From Oscillospiraceae bacterium (GTDB lineage Bacteria; Bacillota; Clostridia; Oscillospirales; Oscillospiraceae): DNA of 64,000 nt. Positions 1 to 7,980 of the stretch are shown here, piece after piece. Numbering within the stretch: position 1 is the stretch's first letter; every line of letters starts with the position of its first letter. The notes under the pieces are model-generated. The model saw only the letters and a program-made list of their open reading frames with translations. It was not told the origin of the DNA and did no database searches. Both the position numbers and the translations under genes were made by a program. The stretch is taken from contig SVLV01000004.1 in assembly GCA_015067765.1 (NCBI GenBank), positions 1 through 64,000 of the forward strand. The letters are read 5' to 3'.

Positions 1-20
1 TTTCTTAGGAGGAGCAAATA

Positions 21-137
21 ATGCGGGGAGATGTCAGCTTTACCTTTCTGCATCGTGTGGAAGAAGTGGAACTGAATATAGCCGATGGGCGATGGCAGTC
101 TGCGTTGGCATTGGCATTGACCTTGCCAAGCGTGTAG
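21..137 (+). pseudogene. Truncated 5' end of a small accessory gene
   Basis: A strong ribosome-binding sequence (AGGAGGAG at 7-14) precedes an ATG at 21 and 38 codons ending at TAG 135-137. The peptide ends in ALALALTLPSV, which looks like the beginning of a motif rather than a natural C-terminus. The stop lies where the sequence changes into integrase-like code, so I read this as the front of a small gene cut by a deletion. The parent family is not identified with certainty. It could still be expressed as a 38-residue peptide, because the translation signal is good. Confidence 0.4.
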
Positions 138-463
138 CACCGAAAGTGGAGCCGATGGTGGATGGATATGCCGGATTCCTGTTCCTGGACAAGAATGACA
201 GGCCGATGGTTGCACTGCATTGGGAGAAATACCTGCAGCACATTGTCGAGAAGTACAACAAGATCTACCGCATCCAGATGCCCAAAGTAACCCCTCATGT
301 ATGCAGACACACCTTCTGTTCCAATATGGTGAAATCCGGAATGAACCCTAAGACATTGCAGTATATCATGGGTCATTCGGACATCAGCGTGACGCTGAAT
401 GTCTACACCCATGTGCAGTTCGATGACGCACAGGCGGAGCTGCTCCGAGTAGCGGAAGCCTAA
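92..463 (+). pseudogene. Tyrosine recombinase (integrase) C-terminal remnant
   Basis: The frame encodes about 105 residues matching the C-terminal catalytic half of Tn916-type tyrosine integrases. Visible are a KVEPMVDGYAGF block, the box HVCRHTF (His-x-x-Arg), GHSDISVTL with the second histidine, and the nucleophile region NVYTHV. The N-terminal arm-binding and core-binding domains and the first catalytic arginine are missing. Recognisable integrase sequence begins near base 140; the codons before it belong to another gene read in a different frame. It therefore cannot be an active recombinase and marks the scar of a lost integrative element. No att repeat was recognised. Bases 464-646 hold no further gene that I can support. 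Confidence 0.85.
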
Positions 464-646
464 ACCCTCCGTTGGTACAGAACGATTATTTACCAATGGA
501 TTTACCAATATTGCAGGAAAAAGCATGAGAAAATACGGGAAGATTTGAGAAGATATCCCGAAAACAAAGAAACATGAAAATGCCGAAAACCCAGCAATAT
601 TGGGCATTTGAGAAGAAATACAAGACTTATATGGAGATATAAGACG

Positions 647-1144
647 ATGATAAAAATACTATTCGTCTGCCACGGCAATATTTGCCGCAGTCCCATGGCG
701 GAATATGTGATGAAGGATCTGGTGGCCCGGGCAGGCCGGAGCGAAGAATTCTATATTGAATCTGCAGCCACCAGCAGCGAGGAGATCGGCAATCCGGTCT
801 ATCCTCCGGCGCGGCGGAAGATGGCACAGCATGGCATTGATTGCAGCGGTCATCAGGCCCGGCGAATGACCCGGGCAGATTATGACCGGTGGGATCTGCT
901 GATCGGTATGGACCGGGAAAATCTGCGGGGAATGCAGCGGCATTGCGGCGGCGATCCGGAGGGGAAGATCCATCTGTTGATGGAGTTCACCGACCGCCCA
1001 CAGGCGCAAGTAGCCGATCCCTGGTTTACCGGCGACTTTGATGCCACCTGGCGGGATGTGAATGCCGGCTGCCGGGGCCTGCTGGCCTGGCTGGACCGGG
1101 CGGCAGACTTTGCGCGCAGCAAGGAAAGAAGAAAGAGGAACTGA
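647..1144 (+). CDS. Low-molecular-weight protein-tyrosine/arginine phosphatase
   Basis: A 165-residue protein of the LMW-PTP family, cytoplasmic enzymes that remove phosphate from protein tyrosine or arginine through a cysteinyl-phosphate intermediate. The N-terminus carries the signature FVCHGNICRSPMAE, i.e. the C-x5-R-S phosphate loop with Cys8 and Arg14, and the general-acid loop is seen as ADPWFTGD near residue 120. The ATG at 647 is preferred over an in-frame start 13 codons upstream, because it begins right before the catalytic loop as in the family and has GGAG at 633-636. The next gene starts 7 bases after the stop, so the two are probably cotranscribed. The substrate cannot be inferred from context. 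Confidence 0.88.
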   Translation: MIKILFVCHGNICRSPMAEYVMKDLVARAGRSEEFYIESAATSSEEIGNPVYPPARRKMAQHGIDCSGHQARRMTRADYDRWDLLIGMDRENLRGMQRHCGGDPEGKIHLLMEFTDRPQAQVADPWFTGDFDATWRDVNAGCRGLLAWLDRAADFARSKERRKRN

Positions 1145-1151
1145 GAAACCG

Positions 1152-1979
1152 ATGAATATCATTGAGATCAAAGACTTTGCCGATCCGGCGCTGGATATCT
1201 ATGCCCGCCTGACGGAGAACCAGCTGGTAAACCGGGCAGACCCCGACCATGCCATGTTTGTAGCGGAGAGCCCGCTGGTGATCGGCCGGGCGCTGGATGC
1301 CGGCTGTGTTCCCATCTCGTTTTTGATGGAGCGTAAGCATGTGGAGGGGCGGGGGCGCGAGGTGCTGGAACGCTGCGCTCCGGATATCCCTGTCTATGTA
1401 GCGGATCTGGAGGTGCTGACCCAACTGACAGGTTTTCATCTGACCCGCGGTATGCTGTGTGCCATGTATCGGCCGAAGCTGCCCACGGTGCAGGAAGTTT
1501 GTACTGGAGCGCGGCGGATTGCGGTGTTGGAAAACATTATGAATCCCACCAATATTGGAGCCATCTTCCGTTGTGCAGCGGCGCTGGGTATGGATGCCGT
1601 GCTGCTGACCGAGGCGGGCAGTGATCCGCTGTATCGCCGGGCCAGCCGGGTCAGCATGGGAAATGTGTTCCTGGTCCCCTGGACCTATCTGCCCCAGGGA
1701 GAGGATTGGACCCAGGTGCTTCATGAATTGGGGTTTGTCACGGTGGCCATGGCTCTGCGGGACGACTCCCTGCAGCTGCATGACCCGCGGTTGATGCAGC
1801 AGGAGAAACTGGCCGTGGTGCTGGGAACAGAGGGGGACGGTTTGGCAGGGGATACCATCGCCCAGTGCGACTACACGGTGAAGATCCCCATGTCTCACGG
1901 GGTGGACTCCCTGAATGTGGCGGCAGCCAGCGCGGTAGCCTTCTATCAGTTGGGCCTTATGAGCCAGATGGGAGAGTAA
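1152..1979 (+). CDS. TrmH/SpoU-family RNA 2'-O-methyltransferase
   Basis: A 275-residue SAM-dependent RNA methyltransferase of the SpoU (SPOUT) class, which methylates the 2'-OH of a ribose in tRNA or rRNA. The three family motifs are visible: NIMNPTNIGAIFRCAAALG (motif 1, catalytic Arg), LGTEGDGL (motif 2) and IPMSHGVDSLNVAAA (motif 3, knot). The N-terminal ~110 residues form the RNA-binding substrate domain typical of RlmB/TsnR-like members. The start at 1152 has GAGGAA some 12 bases upstream; a longer in-frame extension overlaps the phosphatase gene and lacks family similarity. It is probably cotranscribed with the phosphatase and ends at the hairpin at 1991. The target nucleotide cannot be assigned. 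Confidence 0.85.
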   Translation: MNIIEIKDFADPALDIYARLTENQLVNRADPDHAMFVAESPLVIGRALDAGCVPISFLMERKHVEGRGREVLERCAPDIPVYVADLEVLTQLTGFHLTRGMLCAMYRPKLPTVQEVCTGARRIAVLENIMNPTNIGAIFRCAAALGMDAVLLTEAGSDPLYRRASRVSMGNVFLVPWTYLPQGEDWTQVLHELGFVTVAMALRDDSLQLHDPRLMQQEKLAVVLGTEGDGLAGDTIAQCDYTVKIPMSHGVDSLNVAAASAVAFYQLGLMSQMGE

Positions 1980-1990
1980 AAACAATAAGA

Positions 1991-2021
1991 AACTGCTTCG
2001 GCTATGCCGAAGCAGTTTTTT
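1991..2021 (+). terminator. Rho-independent terminator, possibly bidirectional
   Basis: A perfect 12-bp stem (1991-2002 with 2006-2017, loop TAT) is followed by a run of T on the plus strand. It sits between the convergent methyltransferase gene and the last gene of the transporter array, and on the minus strand it is followed by a T-rich stretch, so it may serve both. Confidence 0.85.
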
Positions 2022-2028
2022 GTTGAGG

Positions 2029-2985
2029 TTATTCTTCGGGGGATTCCACGGCAGGGACCGCATCTTTCTTGGCCTGTACCACCTTGGTGACTTGCCAGAT
2101 ACCGACGATGGCCAAAATGGAACCGGTGACGGACATAGCGTTGATGGGCTCATGCAGGAAGATGATGCCCAGCAACGTGGCGGTGATGGTGCTGACAGCG
2201 CCCACAGAGGCGGACTTGATGACCGGCAGATAGATGAAGGAGTAGTTGACCAGCGTATTGCCCACGATGGAGCAGAACACGGACATCAATGCGGTGGAGA
2301 CCAGGAACTCCGGCTCCTTCAGCGCATTGGTGTAGTGGCTGAGATCCCCACCCACACTGATCAGCGCTACAATGGTGAACACTAGTGCACCGGCACCGAA
2401 GGTAACGTAGGTACGCTCCCAGGCGGTGAAGTCCGCCGCCCACTTGCGGTTAATGATACGGTTACCGGTGCTGACTAGACAGGCGAGAGCCAGAATGACA
2501 ATGCCGATCGTAGTGACAGAACCCATCTCACTGTTGGCCAGAGTGATGAGGATCACACCGACCACCGGGAAAAAACTGAAGAAGACCTGACGGCGGGTAG
2601 GATACTCTTTCAGAAGGATCGCTGCAGCGACCAAAGCCAGGACGGGTACCAAGGTCAGAGCGAGGCTGGCAAAGGAACTGTTGGTGTAATAGACGCCGCT
2701 GCTTTCGCAGTAATAGAACAGAGGCATCATAAAGCCGATGATCAGCAGATGCCGAATATTTTTGCCCTTCAGAGAGACCAGAGACGGTTTGAAGAGCAGC
2801 ATAATGCTCATGATCACAAAGGTCAATATAAAGCGGATGGACAACTGCACAGCGGGAATAGCGTACTGCTGGGCGGTGCGGGTCAGCAGATAGCTGAAGC
2901 CCCAGAGGAAATTGCCCGTAAGGCAGCAGACCATGGCGATATAGTATTTTTTCTTATCCTGAACGACGCTGACGTTATTGCTCAT
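2029..2985 (-). CDS. EamA/DMT-family transporter, array copy 1 (distal)
   Basis: A 318-residue integral membrane protein with the two EamA repeats (about ten hydrophobic helices) of the drug/metabolite transporter superfamily; members usually export or exchange small metabolites. Shared landmarks of the array are present: GNFLWGFSYLLTRTAQQ in helix 1, VYYTNSSFASL near residue 90, LKEYPTRRQVFFSF, LANSEMG, LHEPINAMS and GIWQV near the end. Its N-terminus (MSNNVSVVQDKK) is nearly identical to that of the next gene, so these two are the most recent duplicates. It is the last gene of the seven-gene minus-strand run, 33 bases after its neighbour and followed by the hairpin at 1991. The substrate is unknown. 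Confidence 0.88.
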   Translation of the reverse strand: MSNNVSVVQDKKKYYIAMVCCLTGNFLWGFSYLLTRTAQQYAIPAVQLSIRFILTFVIMSIMLLFKPSLVSLKGKNIRHLLIIGFMMPLFYYCESSGVYYTNSSFASLALTLVPVLALVAAAILLKEYPTRRQVFFSFFPVVGVILITLANSEMGSVTTIGIVILALACLVSTGNRIINRKWAADFTAWERTYVTFGAGALVFTIVALISVGGDLSHYTNALKEPEFLVSTALMSVFCSIVGNTLVNYSFIYLPVIKSASVGAVSTITATLLGIIFLHEPINAMSVTGSILAIVGIWQVTKVVQAKKDAVPAVESPEE

Positions 2986-3018
2986 GATAGAATCGTCCTT
3001 TCTGTAACGGAGAAGTTG

Positions 3019-3987
3019 TTATTCACCGTCCGCCTGAGCGGGCAGAGCTTCGGAGGATTCGGCACTTTTCTTGGGAGGAACCACCTTGGTAACCTGCCAG
3101 ATACCGATGATGGCCAGCGTGGAGCCGATGACAGAGATAGCGTTAATGGGCTCGTGCAGGAAGACGATACCCAGCACCGTGGCGGTGATGGTGCTGATGG
3201 TGCCGATAGAAGCGGACTTGACCACCGGCAGGTAGATGATGGAATAGTTTACCAGCGTGTTGCCTGCGATGGAGCAGAAGATAGCCATCAGGAAGGTGGA
3301 GATCAGGAAGTTGGGCTCTTTCAGTGCATTCATATACACGGAGAGGTCACCCTTTACGGTGATCAGAGCCACAACGGTGAACACCAATGCGCCGGCGGCG
3401 AAGCAGGCATAGGTACGCTCAAAGGCGGAGTAGTCAGAGGCCCACTTGCGGTTAAGGATACGGTTGAAGGTGCTGACCAGGCAGGCGATGGCAAGGATGA
3501 AGATGCCGATGGAGGTGATGGACCCCATAGTACTGTTGGCCAGCGTGATGCAGATGACACCGGCAATGGGGAAGAAACTGAAGACCGTCTGACGGCGGCT
3601 GGGATATTCCTTCAGGAATAGGGCGCCGGCGATCAGTGTCAAAACAGGAACCAGAGAGAGGCACAGACTGGCGAAAGAACTGTTGGTGTAATAGACGCCG
3701 CTGCTCTCCAGATAATAGAAGACGGGCATCAGGAAACCAATGATCACCAGATGACGGATCGGCTTACCCTTCAGGGAAATCAGCGAGGGTTTGAAGAGCA
3801 GCATGATGTTCATCAGGATGAAAGTGATCAAAAAGCGGCAGGACAACTGTACAGCGGGGATAGCGTACTGCTGGGCAGTGCGGGTCAGCAGATAGCTGAA
3901 GCCCCAGAGGAAGTTGCCCATAACACAGCAGAACATAGCGACATAGTATCGTTTCTTATCCTGAACGACACTGACATTATTGCTCAT
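3019..3987 (-). CDS. EamA/DMT-family transporter, array copy 2
   Basis: A 322-residue ten-helix DMT transporter, closest to copy 1 along its whole length. It keeps VYYTNSSFASLCLS, LKEYPSRRQTVFSF, LANSTMG, LHEPINAIS and GIWQVTKVV. The ATG at 3987 is chosen because the protein then starts like copy 1 (MSNNVSVVQDKK) and AGAAAGGATCC lies upstream; a 52-codon extension overlaps the preceding gene and has no family character. Thirty-one bases separate it from copy 3. The charged C-terminal tail differs from its paralogs. Function beyond membrane transport of a small molecule is not determined. Confidence 0.88.
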   Translation of the reverse strand: MSNNVSVVQDKKRYYVAMFCCVMGNFLWGFSYLLTRTAQQYAIPAVQLSCRFLITFILMNIMLLFKPSLISLKGKPIRHLVIIGFLMPVFYYLESSGVYYTNSSFASLCLSLVPVLTLIAGALFLKEYPSRRQTVFSFFPIAGVICITLANSTMGSITSIGIFILAIACLVSTFNRILNRKWASDYSAFERTYACFAAGALVFTVVALITVKGDLSVYMNALKEPNFLISTFLMAIFCSIAGNTLVNYSIIYLPVVKSASIGTISTITATVLGIVFLHEPINAISVIGSTLAIIGIWQVTKVVPPKKSAESSEALPAQADGE

Positions 3988-4018
3988 AAGAGAGGATCCT
4001 TTCTGTAACGGGGAGTGA

Positions 4019-4975
4019 TTATTCGTTATCTGCCTGAGCAGGGAGTTCCTCGGCGGGTTTGGACATGCTGGCCATGGAGACCTGCCAGATGCCGAAGAGC
4101 GTAATGGCCACACCGACCAGGGAGATGGCGTTGACCGGCTCACGCAGCAGCAGGATGCCCACCAGCGTGGCGACGGGAGTGGGCAGTGTGCCGATGGCGG
4201 TCAGCTTGATAACCGTCAGGCGGCCGGAGGCGAAGTTCACCAGCAGGCTGGAACCGATGGAGCAGCAGATGCTCAAAGCCAGCGTGCAGGCCACAAAGGA
4301 GGGCTGAGACATGGCGTACATAAAGGGCTCCAGACTACCCTTGGTCTCCACCAGTGCGGTGGCGAGGGTGCCGGCAGAGCAGATCAGCAGGATGAAGTAA
4401 GTACGCTCAAAGGGAGTGTAGCTCTGAGAGACCTGGCGGCTGATGATCTGGTTGGCGCAGGAGGCCAAACAGGCCAGGGCGATGATCACAACACCGATGG
4501 CCTGCACGGCGCCCATAGCGCTGTTGGCCAAAGTGATGATGATCACGCCGACCACAGGGAAGATGCTGAAGAAAATCTGCTTTTTGGAGGGGTACTCCTT
4601 CAGCAGTATGGCGGCGGCGATGATGGACAGCACCGGCACCACGGACATAGCCAGACTGGTGAAGGAACTGTTGGTATAGTAGATACCGGTACTCTCCAGA
4701 ATGTAGTAAATCTCCAGAGAGGCACCCAGCATGACCAGAGGCCCAATCTTCTTGCCCTTGAGATTGAACTGATCCCGCTTGAAACCGAAGATCAGAATGT
4801 TCAGCAGGGCAAAGGCAATGATGAAACGGAGGGCCAGCTGCACGGAGGGGATGGCGGAGCGCTGGGCAACACTGGTAAACAGGTAGCTGAAGCCCCAGAG
4901 CAGATTGCCGATCACACAGGCGGCGATACCGATCAGGGTCTCCTTGCGGGTAAAGTTGTCTTTCAGTTTAGCCAT
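4019..4975 (-). CDS. EamA/DMT-family transporter, array copy 3
   Basis: A 318-residue DMT transporter with two EamA halves. It carries GNLLWGFSYLFTSVAQ, IYYTNSSFTSLAMS, LKEYPSKKQIFFSI, LANSAMG, LREPVNAIS and GIWQVSMA. It is more divergent from copies 1 and 2 than they are from each other; the second-half helix pair contains a distinctive FASGRLTVIKLTAIGTL segment. Gaps are 31 bases to copy 2 and 20 to copy 4, consistent with one transcript. No enzyme or regulator is interleaved, so its substrate cannot be read from context. Confidence 0.87.
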   Translation of the reverse strand: MAKLKDNFTRKETLIGIAACVIGNLLWGFSYLFTSVAQRSAIPSVQLALRFIIAFALLNILIFGFKRDQFNLKGKKIGPLVMLGASLEIYYILESTGIYYTNSSFTSLAMSVVPVLSIIAAAILLKEYPSKKQIFFSIFPVVGVIIITLANSAMGAVQAIGVVIIALACLASCANQIISRQVSQSYTPFERTYFILLICSAGTLATALVETKGSLEPFMYAMSQPSFVACTLALSICCSIGSSLLVNFASGRLTVIKLTAIGTLPTPVATLVGILLLREPVNAISLVGVAITLFGIWQVSMASMSKPAEELPAQADNE

Positions 4976-4995
4976 AGGTTCCAGTTCCTTTCCAA

Positions 4996-5949
4996 TCAGT
5001 TGTTGTTATCGGGAGCGGAGACTGCCTCCGCGGGGACCTCTTTGGGGGCTTTGTTGACCTGCCAGATACCGATCAATGTCAGCGCGGCGCCCAGGATGGA
5101 CATGGCATTGAAGGGCTCATGCAGGAATACCACGCCAACCACCAGCGAACAGGTGGTGGACAGGGCGCTGATGGCAGAAATCTTAACAACGGGCAGAACA
5201 CCAAAAGAATAGTTTACCAGCATGTCTGCCACGATGGAGCAAAAAACGCACAGAACCACTGTGGAGATCATAAAGGAGGGCTGGGAGAGTGCATAGGCAT
5301 AGGCGGACGGAGCATCCTCCACCGTGAGAAAAGCGGCGACAGTGAAGGAGACTGCACCGACCAGTTGTGTGGAAAATGTGCGCTCAAAAACCGTAAACAT
5401 GGAGGCGCAGACCCGGTTCAGGATGCGACCGGCAGCACCTGCAACGCAGCACAGCAGCAGAAGTACTACACCGATGGTGGTGATGGTGCCCATCTGACTG
5501 TTGGCCAGAGTGATCAGCACAACGCCGAGAAAAGGCAGAAAACTGAAAATGATCTGATGGCGTGTCGGATGCTCTTTCAGAAAGACAGCGGCCATCAGCA
5601 TAGCCAGCAGGGGGTACAGAGCCAGTACAACAGCGGCAAAAGAACTGTTGGTATAGTAGACACCGTTGCTCTCCAGCACATGATAGATCGGGAGAATCAG
5701 ACCATATGCCAAAAGCTTCCAAAGACGGCTGCCACCCTGCAGCTTTAAAGTGCCGGGTTTGAGGATCGCTGGTACGCACATCATCAGGAATGAGAGGATG
5801 AAACGAATGGATAGCTGCACGATGGGTTCAGCACTCTGCTGGGCCACACGGGTAAACATATAGCTGGTGCCCCAGATCAGTTGACCGGTAATGCAGGCGG
5901 CAAAGGCAAACTGTGTGCGATTGCGGTCATTGAGAAGATTTTTGGGCAT
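4996..5949 (-). CDS. EamA/DMT-family transporter, array copy 4
   Basis: A 317-residue DMT transporter: GQLIWGTSYMFTRVAQQ, VYYTNSSFAAVVLAL, LKEHPTRHQIIFSF, LANSQMG, LHEPFNAMS and GIWQVNK are visible. The ATG at 5949 has GAGG five bases upstream; a TTG eight codons earlier overlaps the stop of copy 5 and is less likely. It shares the rare RHQ variant of the loop motif with copy 5, suggesting those two form a subgroup. The intergenic gaps are 20 bases on each side. Expected in the cytoplasmic membrane; substrate unknown. Confidence 0.87.
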   Translation of the reverse strand: MPKNLLNDRNRTQFAFAACITGQLIWGTSYMFTRVAQQSAEPIVQLSIRFILSFLMMCVPAILKPGTLKLQGGSRLWKLLAYGLILPIYHVLESNGVYYTNSSFAAVVLALYPLLAMLMAAVFLKEHPTRHQIIFSFLPFLGVVLITLANSQMGTITTIGVVLLLLCCVAGAAGRILNRVCASMFTVFERTFSTQLVGAVSFTVAAFLTVEDAPSAYAYALSQPSFMISTVVLCVFCSIVADMLVNYSFGVLPVVKISAISALSTTCSLVVGVVFLHEPFNAMSILGAALTLIGIWQVNKAPKEVPAEAVSAPDNNN

Positions 5950-5969
5950 AGAGACCTCGTTTCTTTGAA

Positions 5970-6977
5970 TCAATCATTCTCCTCAGCGGGGGTGGATTCG
6001 GCGGGAGTGGTCTCTTTTCCAACAATTACTCCGGCAGCTTTCTGTGCGGCAGGATCCAGCTTCATCTCACTGTTGGGCACCTTGTTGACCTGCCAGATAC
6101 CGATCAGGGCGATGCAGCAGCCGAACAGGGACAGGGCATTGACCGGCTCATGCAGGAAGACCACGCCGACCACCAGAGAGCAAATGGTGGACATGGCGCT
6201 GATGGAGGAGACCTTCACAATGGGTAGGACACCATAGGAATAGTTGACCAGCAGCTCACCGGCCACCGTGCACATGACGCACAGGAACAGAGTGGAGAAG
6301 ATGAAGGAGGGCTGAGACAGCGCGTGTACATAGGCGGCGGGCGCATCTTCCACCGTGACAAGGGCAACGATCGTAAAGATAATGGCACTGTTGAGCACAT
6401 TGAAGTAGTTACGCTCGAAAGCCGTAAACCTACGGGCCATGTAACGGCTCAAAATACGGCCGAAGGCACCCACCAGGCTGCACAGCAGCAGGAACACCAC
6501 GCCGATGGCCTGAATGGCACCCATCTGGCTGTTGGCCAAGGTGATCATGATCACGCCGATGATGGGCAGGAAACTGAAGATCACCTGATGGCGGGTGGGG
6601 AACTCTTTCAGGAAGATGGCGGCCAGGGCAAGGGCCAGAATGGGAAGAAGGGACAGTGCGATAGCGGCGAAGGAACTATTGGTATAGTAGATGCCGCTGC
6701 CCTCCAGGAAATGGTAGACCGGCAGGAACAGACTGCCTGCCAGCAGGATCAGCAGACGGTGGCCCTTCAGATTCAGGCGGCTGGGACGGAAGATGACCGG
6801 AAGGGTCATCAGAATAGCGGAGATGATAAAACGGATGGATAGCTGCACCATGGGAGGAGCACTTTCCTGGGCGATGCGGGTGAACATGAAGCTAAAGCCC
6901 CACAACATCTGACCGGTGATGCAGGCAGCCAGAGCAAGATGGGTCTTGTCCAGGCGGGAAAAGAGTTTTTTAAACAT
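5970..6977 (-). CDS. EamA/DMT-family transporter, array copy 5
   Basis: A 335-residue DMT transporter, the longest of the array because of a C-terminal tail of about 35 residues rich in Ala, Lys, Thr and Glu. The core has GQMLWGFSFMFTRIAQE, IYYTNSSFAAIALSL, LKEFPTRHQVIFSF, LANSQMG, LHEPVNALS and GIWQVNKV. Together with copy 4 it forms the subgroup with RHQ in the first cytoplasmic loop motif. It is separated from copy 6 by 18 bases, the shortest spacing in the run. Role: inner-membrane transport of an unidentified small molecule. Confidence 0.87.
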   Translation of the reverse strand: MFKKLFSRLDKTHLALAACITGQMLWGFSFMFTRIAQESAPPMVQLSIRFIISAILMTLPVIFRPSRLNLKGHRLLILLAGSLFLPVYHFLEGSGIYYTNSSFAAIALSLLPILALALAAIFLKEFPTRHQVIFSFLPIIGVIMITLANSQMGAIQAIGVVFLLLCSLVGAFGRILSRYMARRFTAFERNYFNVLNSAIIFTIVALVTVEDAPAAYVHALSQPSFIFSTLFLCVMCTVAGELLVNYSYGVLPIVKVSSISAMSTICSLVVGVVFLHEPVNALSLFGCCIALIGIWQVNKVPNSEMKLDPAAQKAAGVIVGKETTPAESTPAEEND

Positions 6978-6995
6978 AGCGGTGCAGTCCTTTCC

Positions 6996-7940
6996 TTATT
7001 CGTCGCTGTTGGTTGCGGAGGGGATGGGATCTTTCGATTTATCGGGACGGCTGACCTGCCAGATACCGTACAGGGTCAGCACAGAGCCGAACAGGGACAT
7101 GGCATTGACGGGTTCGCGCAGCAGCACGAAACCGGCCACCACACCGACCACTGTGGAGATGGTGTTGATGGCAGAGATGGTTACGACGGGCAAAACACTG
7201 TAGGAGTAGTTCACCATGGTCTGTGCCACCAGCGAGCAGAGGATGCACAGAGCCAGCGTGGACAGGAGGAAGGAGGGCTGGGTCAGCGGATAGATAAAGA
7301 CACTCAGGTCACCCTTCACAGAGATCAAAGCGGTGGTGGTAAAGCAGATGCTGCCGAAAAACAGAAGGCTGTAGGTACGGGTGAAGGCGGTGAATTCCGG
7401 GGCAATTTTCCGGCCCACCAAACGGCTGAAGATGGTAGCCACGCAGCAGAGCAGCGTGACCAGAATACCGATCAGATCTACAACGCCCATCTGATTGTTG
7501 GCCAAAGTGATAAAAATCACGCCTACGATGGGGAAGAAACTGTAGATCACCTGCCGGCGGGAGGGGTACTCCTTCAGGAAAATGGCAGCGCCGATCAGGC
7601 AGAAGACCGGCAGGACGGCCATCACCAGGCTGGCAAAGGAACTGTTGGTGTAGTACACGCAGAGACTTTCGGTGTAGAACACTGCCACAGCAGCCAACGA
7701 GGTCACCGGCAGATGCCACAGATGGGGGACCTTCAGCTGGAGCTTGGCCTTGCCCGACAGGACCAGAAGATTCACCAGCACAAAAGCAATCAGGAAACGC
7801 AGGGACAACTGCACGGCAGGGGGGGCACTCTGCTGGGCGATACGGGTGAGCATATAGCTGACGCCGTAGAAAATGTTGCCGATGGTGCAACCGGCCAGTG
7901 CCAGCATCTGCGGGTCTTTCCCCTGCAGAAGATTCTTCAT
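6996..7940 (-). CDS. EamA/DMT-family transporter, array copy 6
   Basis: A 314-residue DMT transporter with GNIFYGVSYMLTRIAQQ, VYYTNSSFASLVMAV, LKEYPSRRQVIYSF, LANNQMG (Asn for Ser in the array motif), LREPVNAMS and GIWQVSR. The N-terminus MKNLLQGKDPQ resembles that of copy 7, as does the tail RPDKSKD, so copies 6 and 7 form the upstream subgroup. Forty bases separate it from copy 7. The start codon has a purine-rich AGAAGG before it. Substrate unknown. Confidence 0.87.
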   Translation of the reverse strand: MKNLLQGKDPQMLALAGCTIGNIFYGVSYMLTRIAQQSAPPAVQLSLRFLIAFVLVNLLVLSGKAKLQLKVPHLWHLPVTSLAAVAVFYTESLCVYYTNSSFASLVMAVLPVFCLIGAAIFLKEYPSRRQVIYSFFPIVGVIFITLANNQMGVVDLIGILVTLLCCVATIFSRLVGRKIAPEFTAFTRTYSLLFFGSICFTTTALISVKGDLSVFIYPLTQPSFLLSTLALCILCSLVAQTMVNYSYSVLPVVTISAINTISTVVGVVAGFVLLREPVNAMSLFGSVLTLYGIWQVSRPDKSKDPIPSATNSDE

Positions 7941-7980
7941 GGAAGCGCCTTCTTTCTTTGGTGTTTAAAATATTTTGAGA

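Noticed and set aside
5950-5973. A TTG start for array copy 4
   Set aside because: It overlaps the stop of copy 5 and has no ribosome site, while ATG 5949 has GAGG at a good distance.
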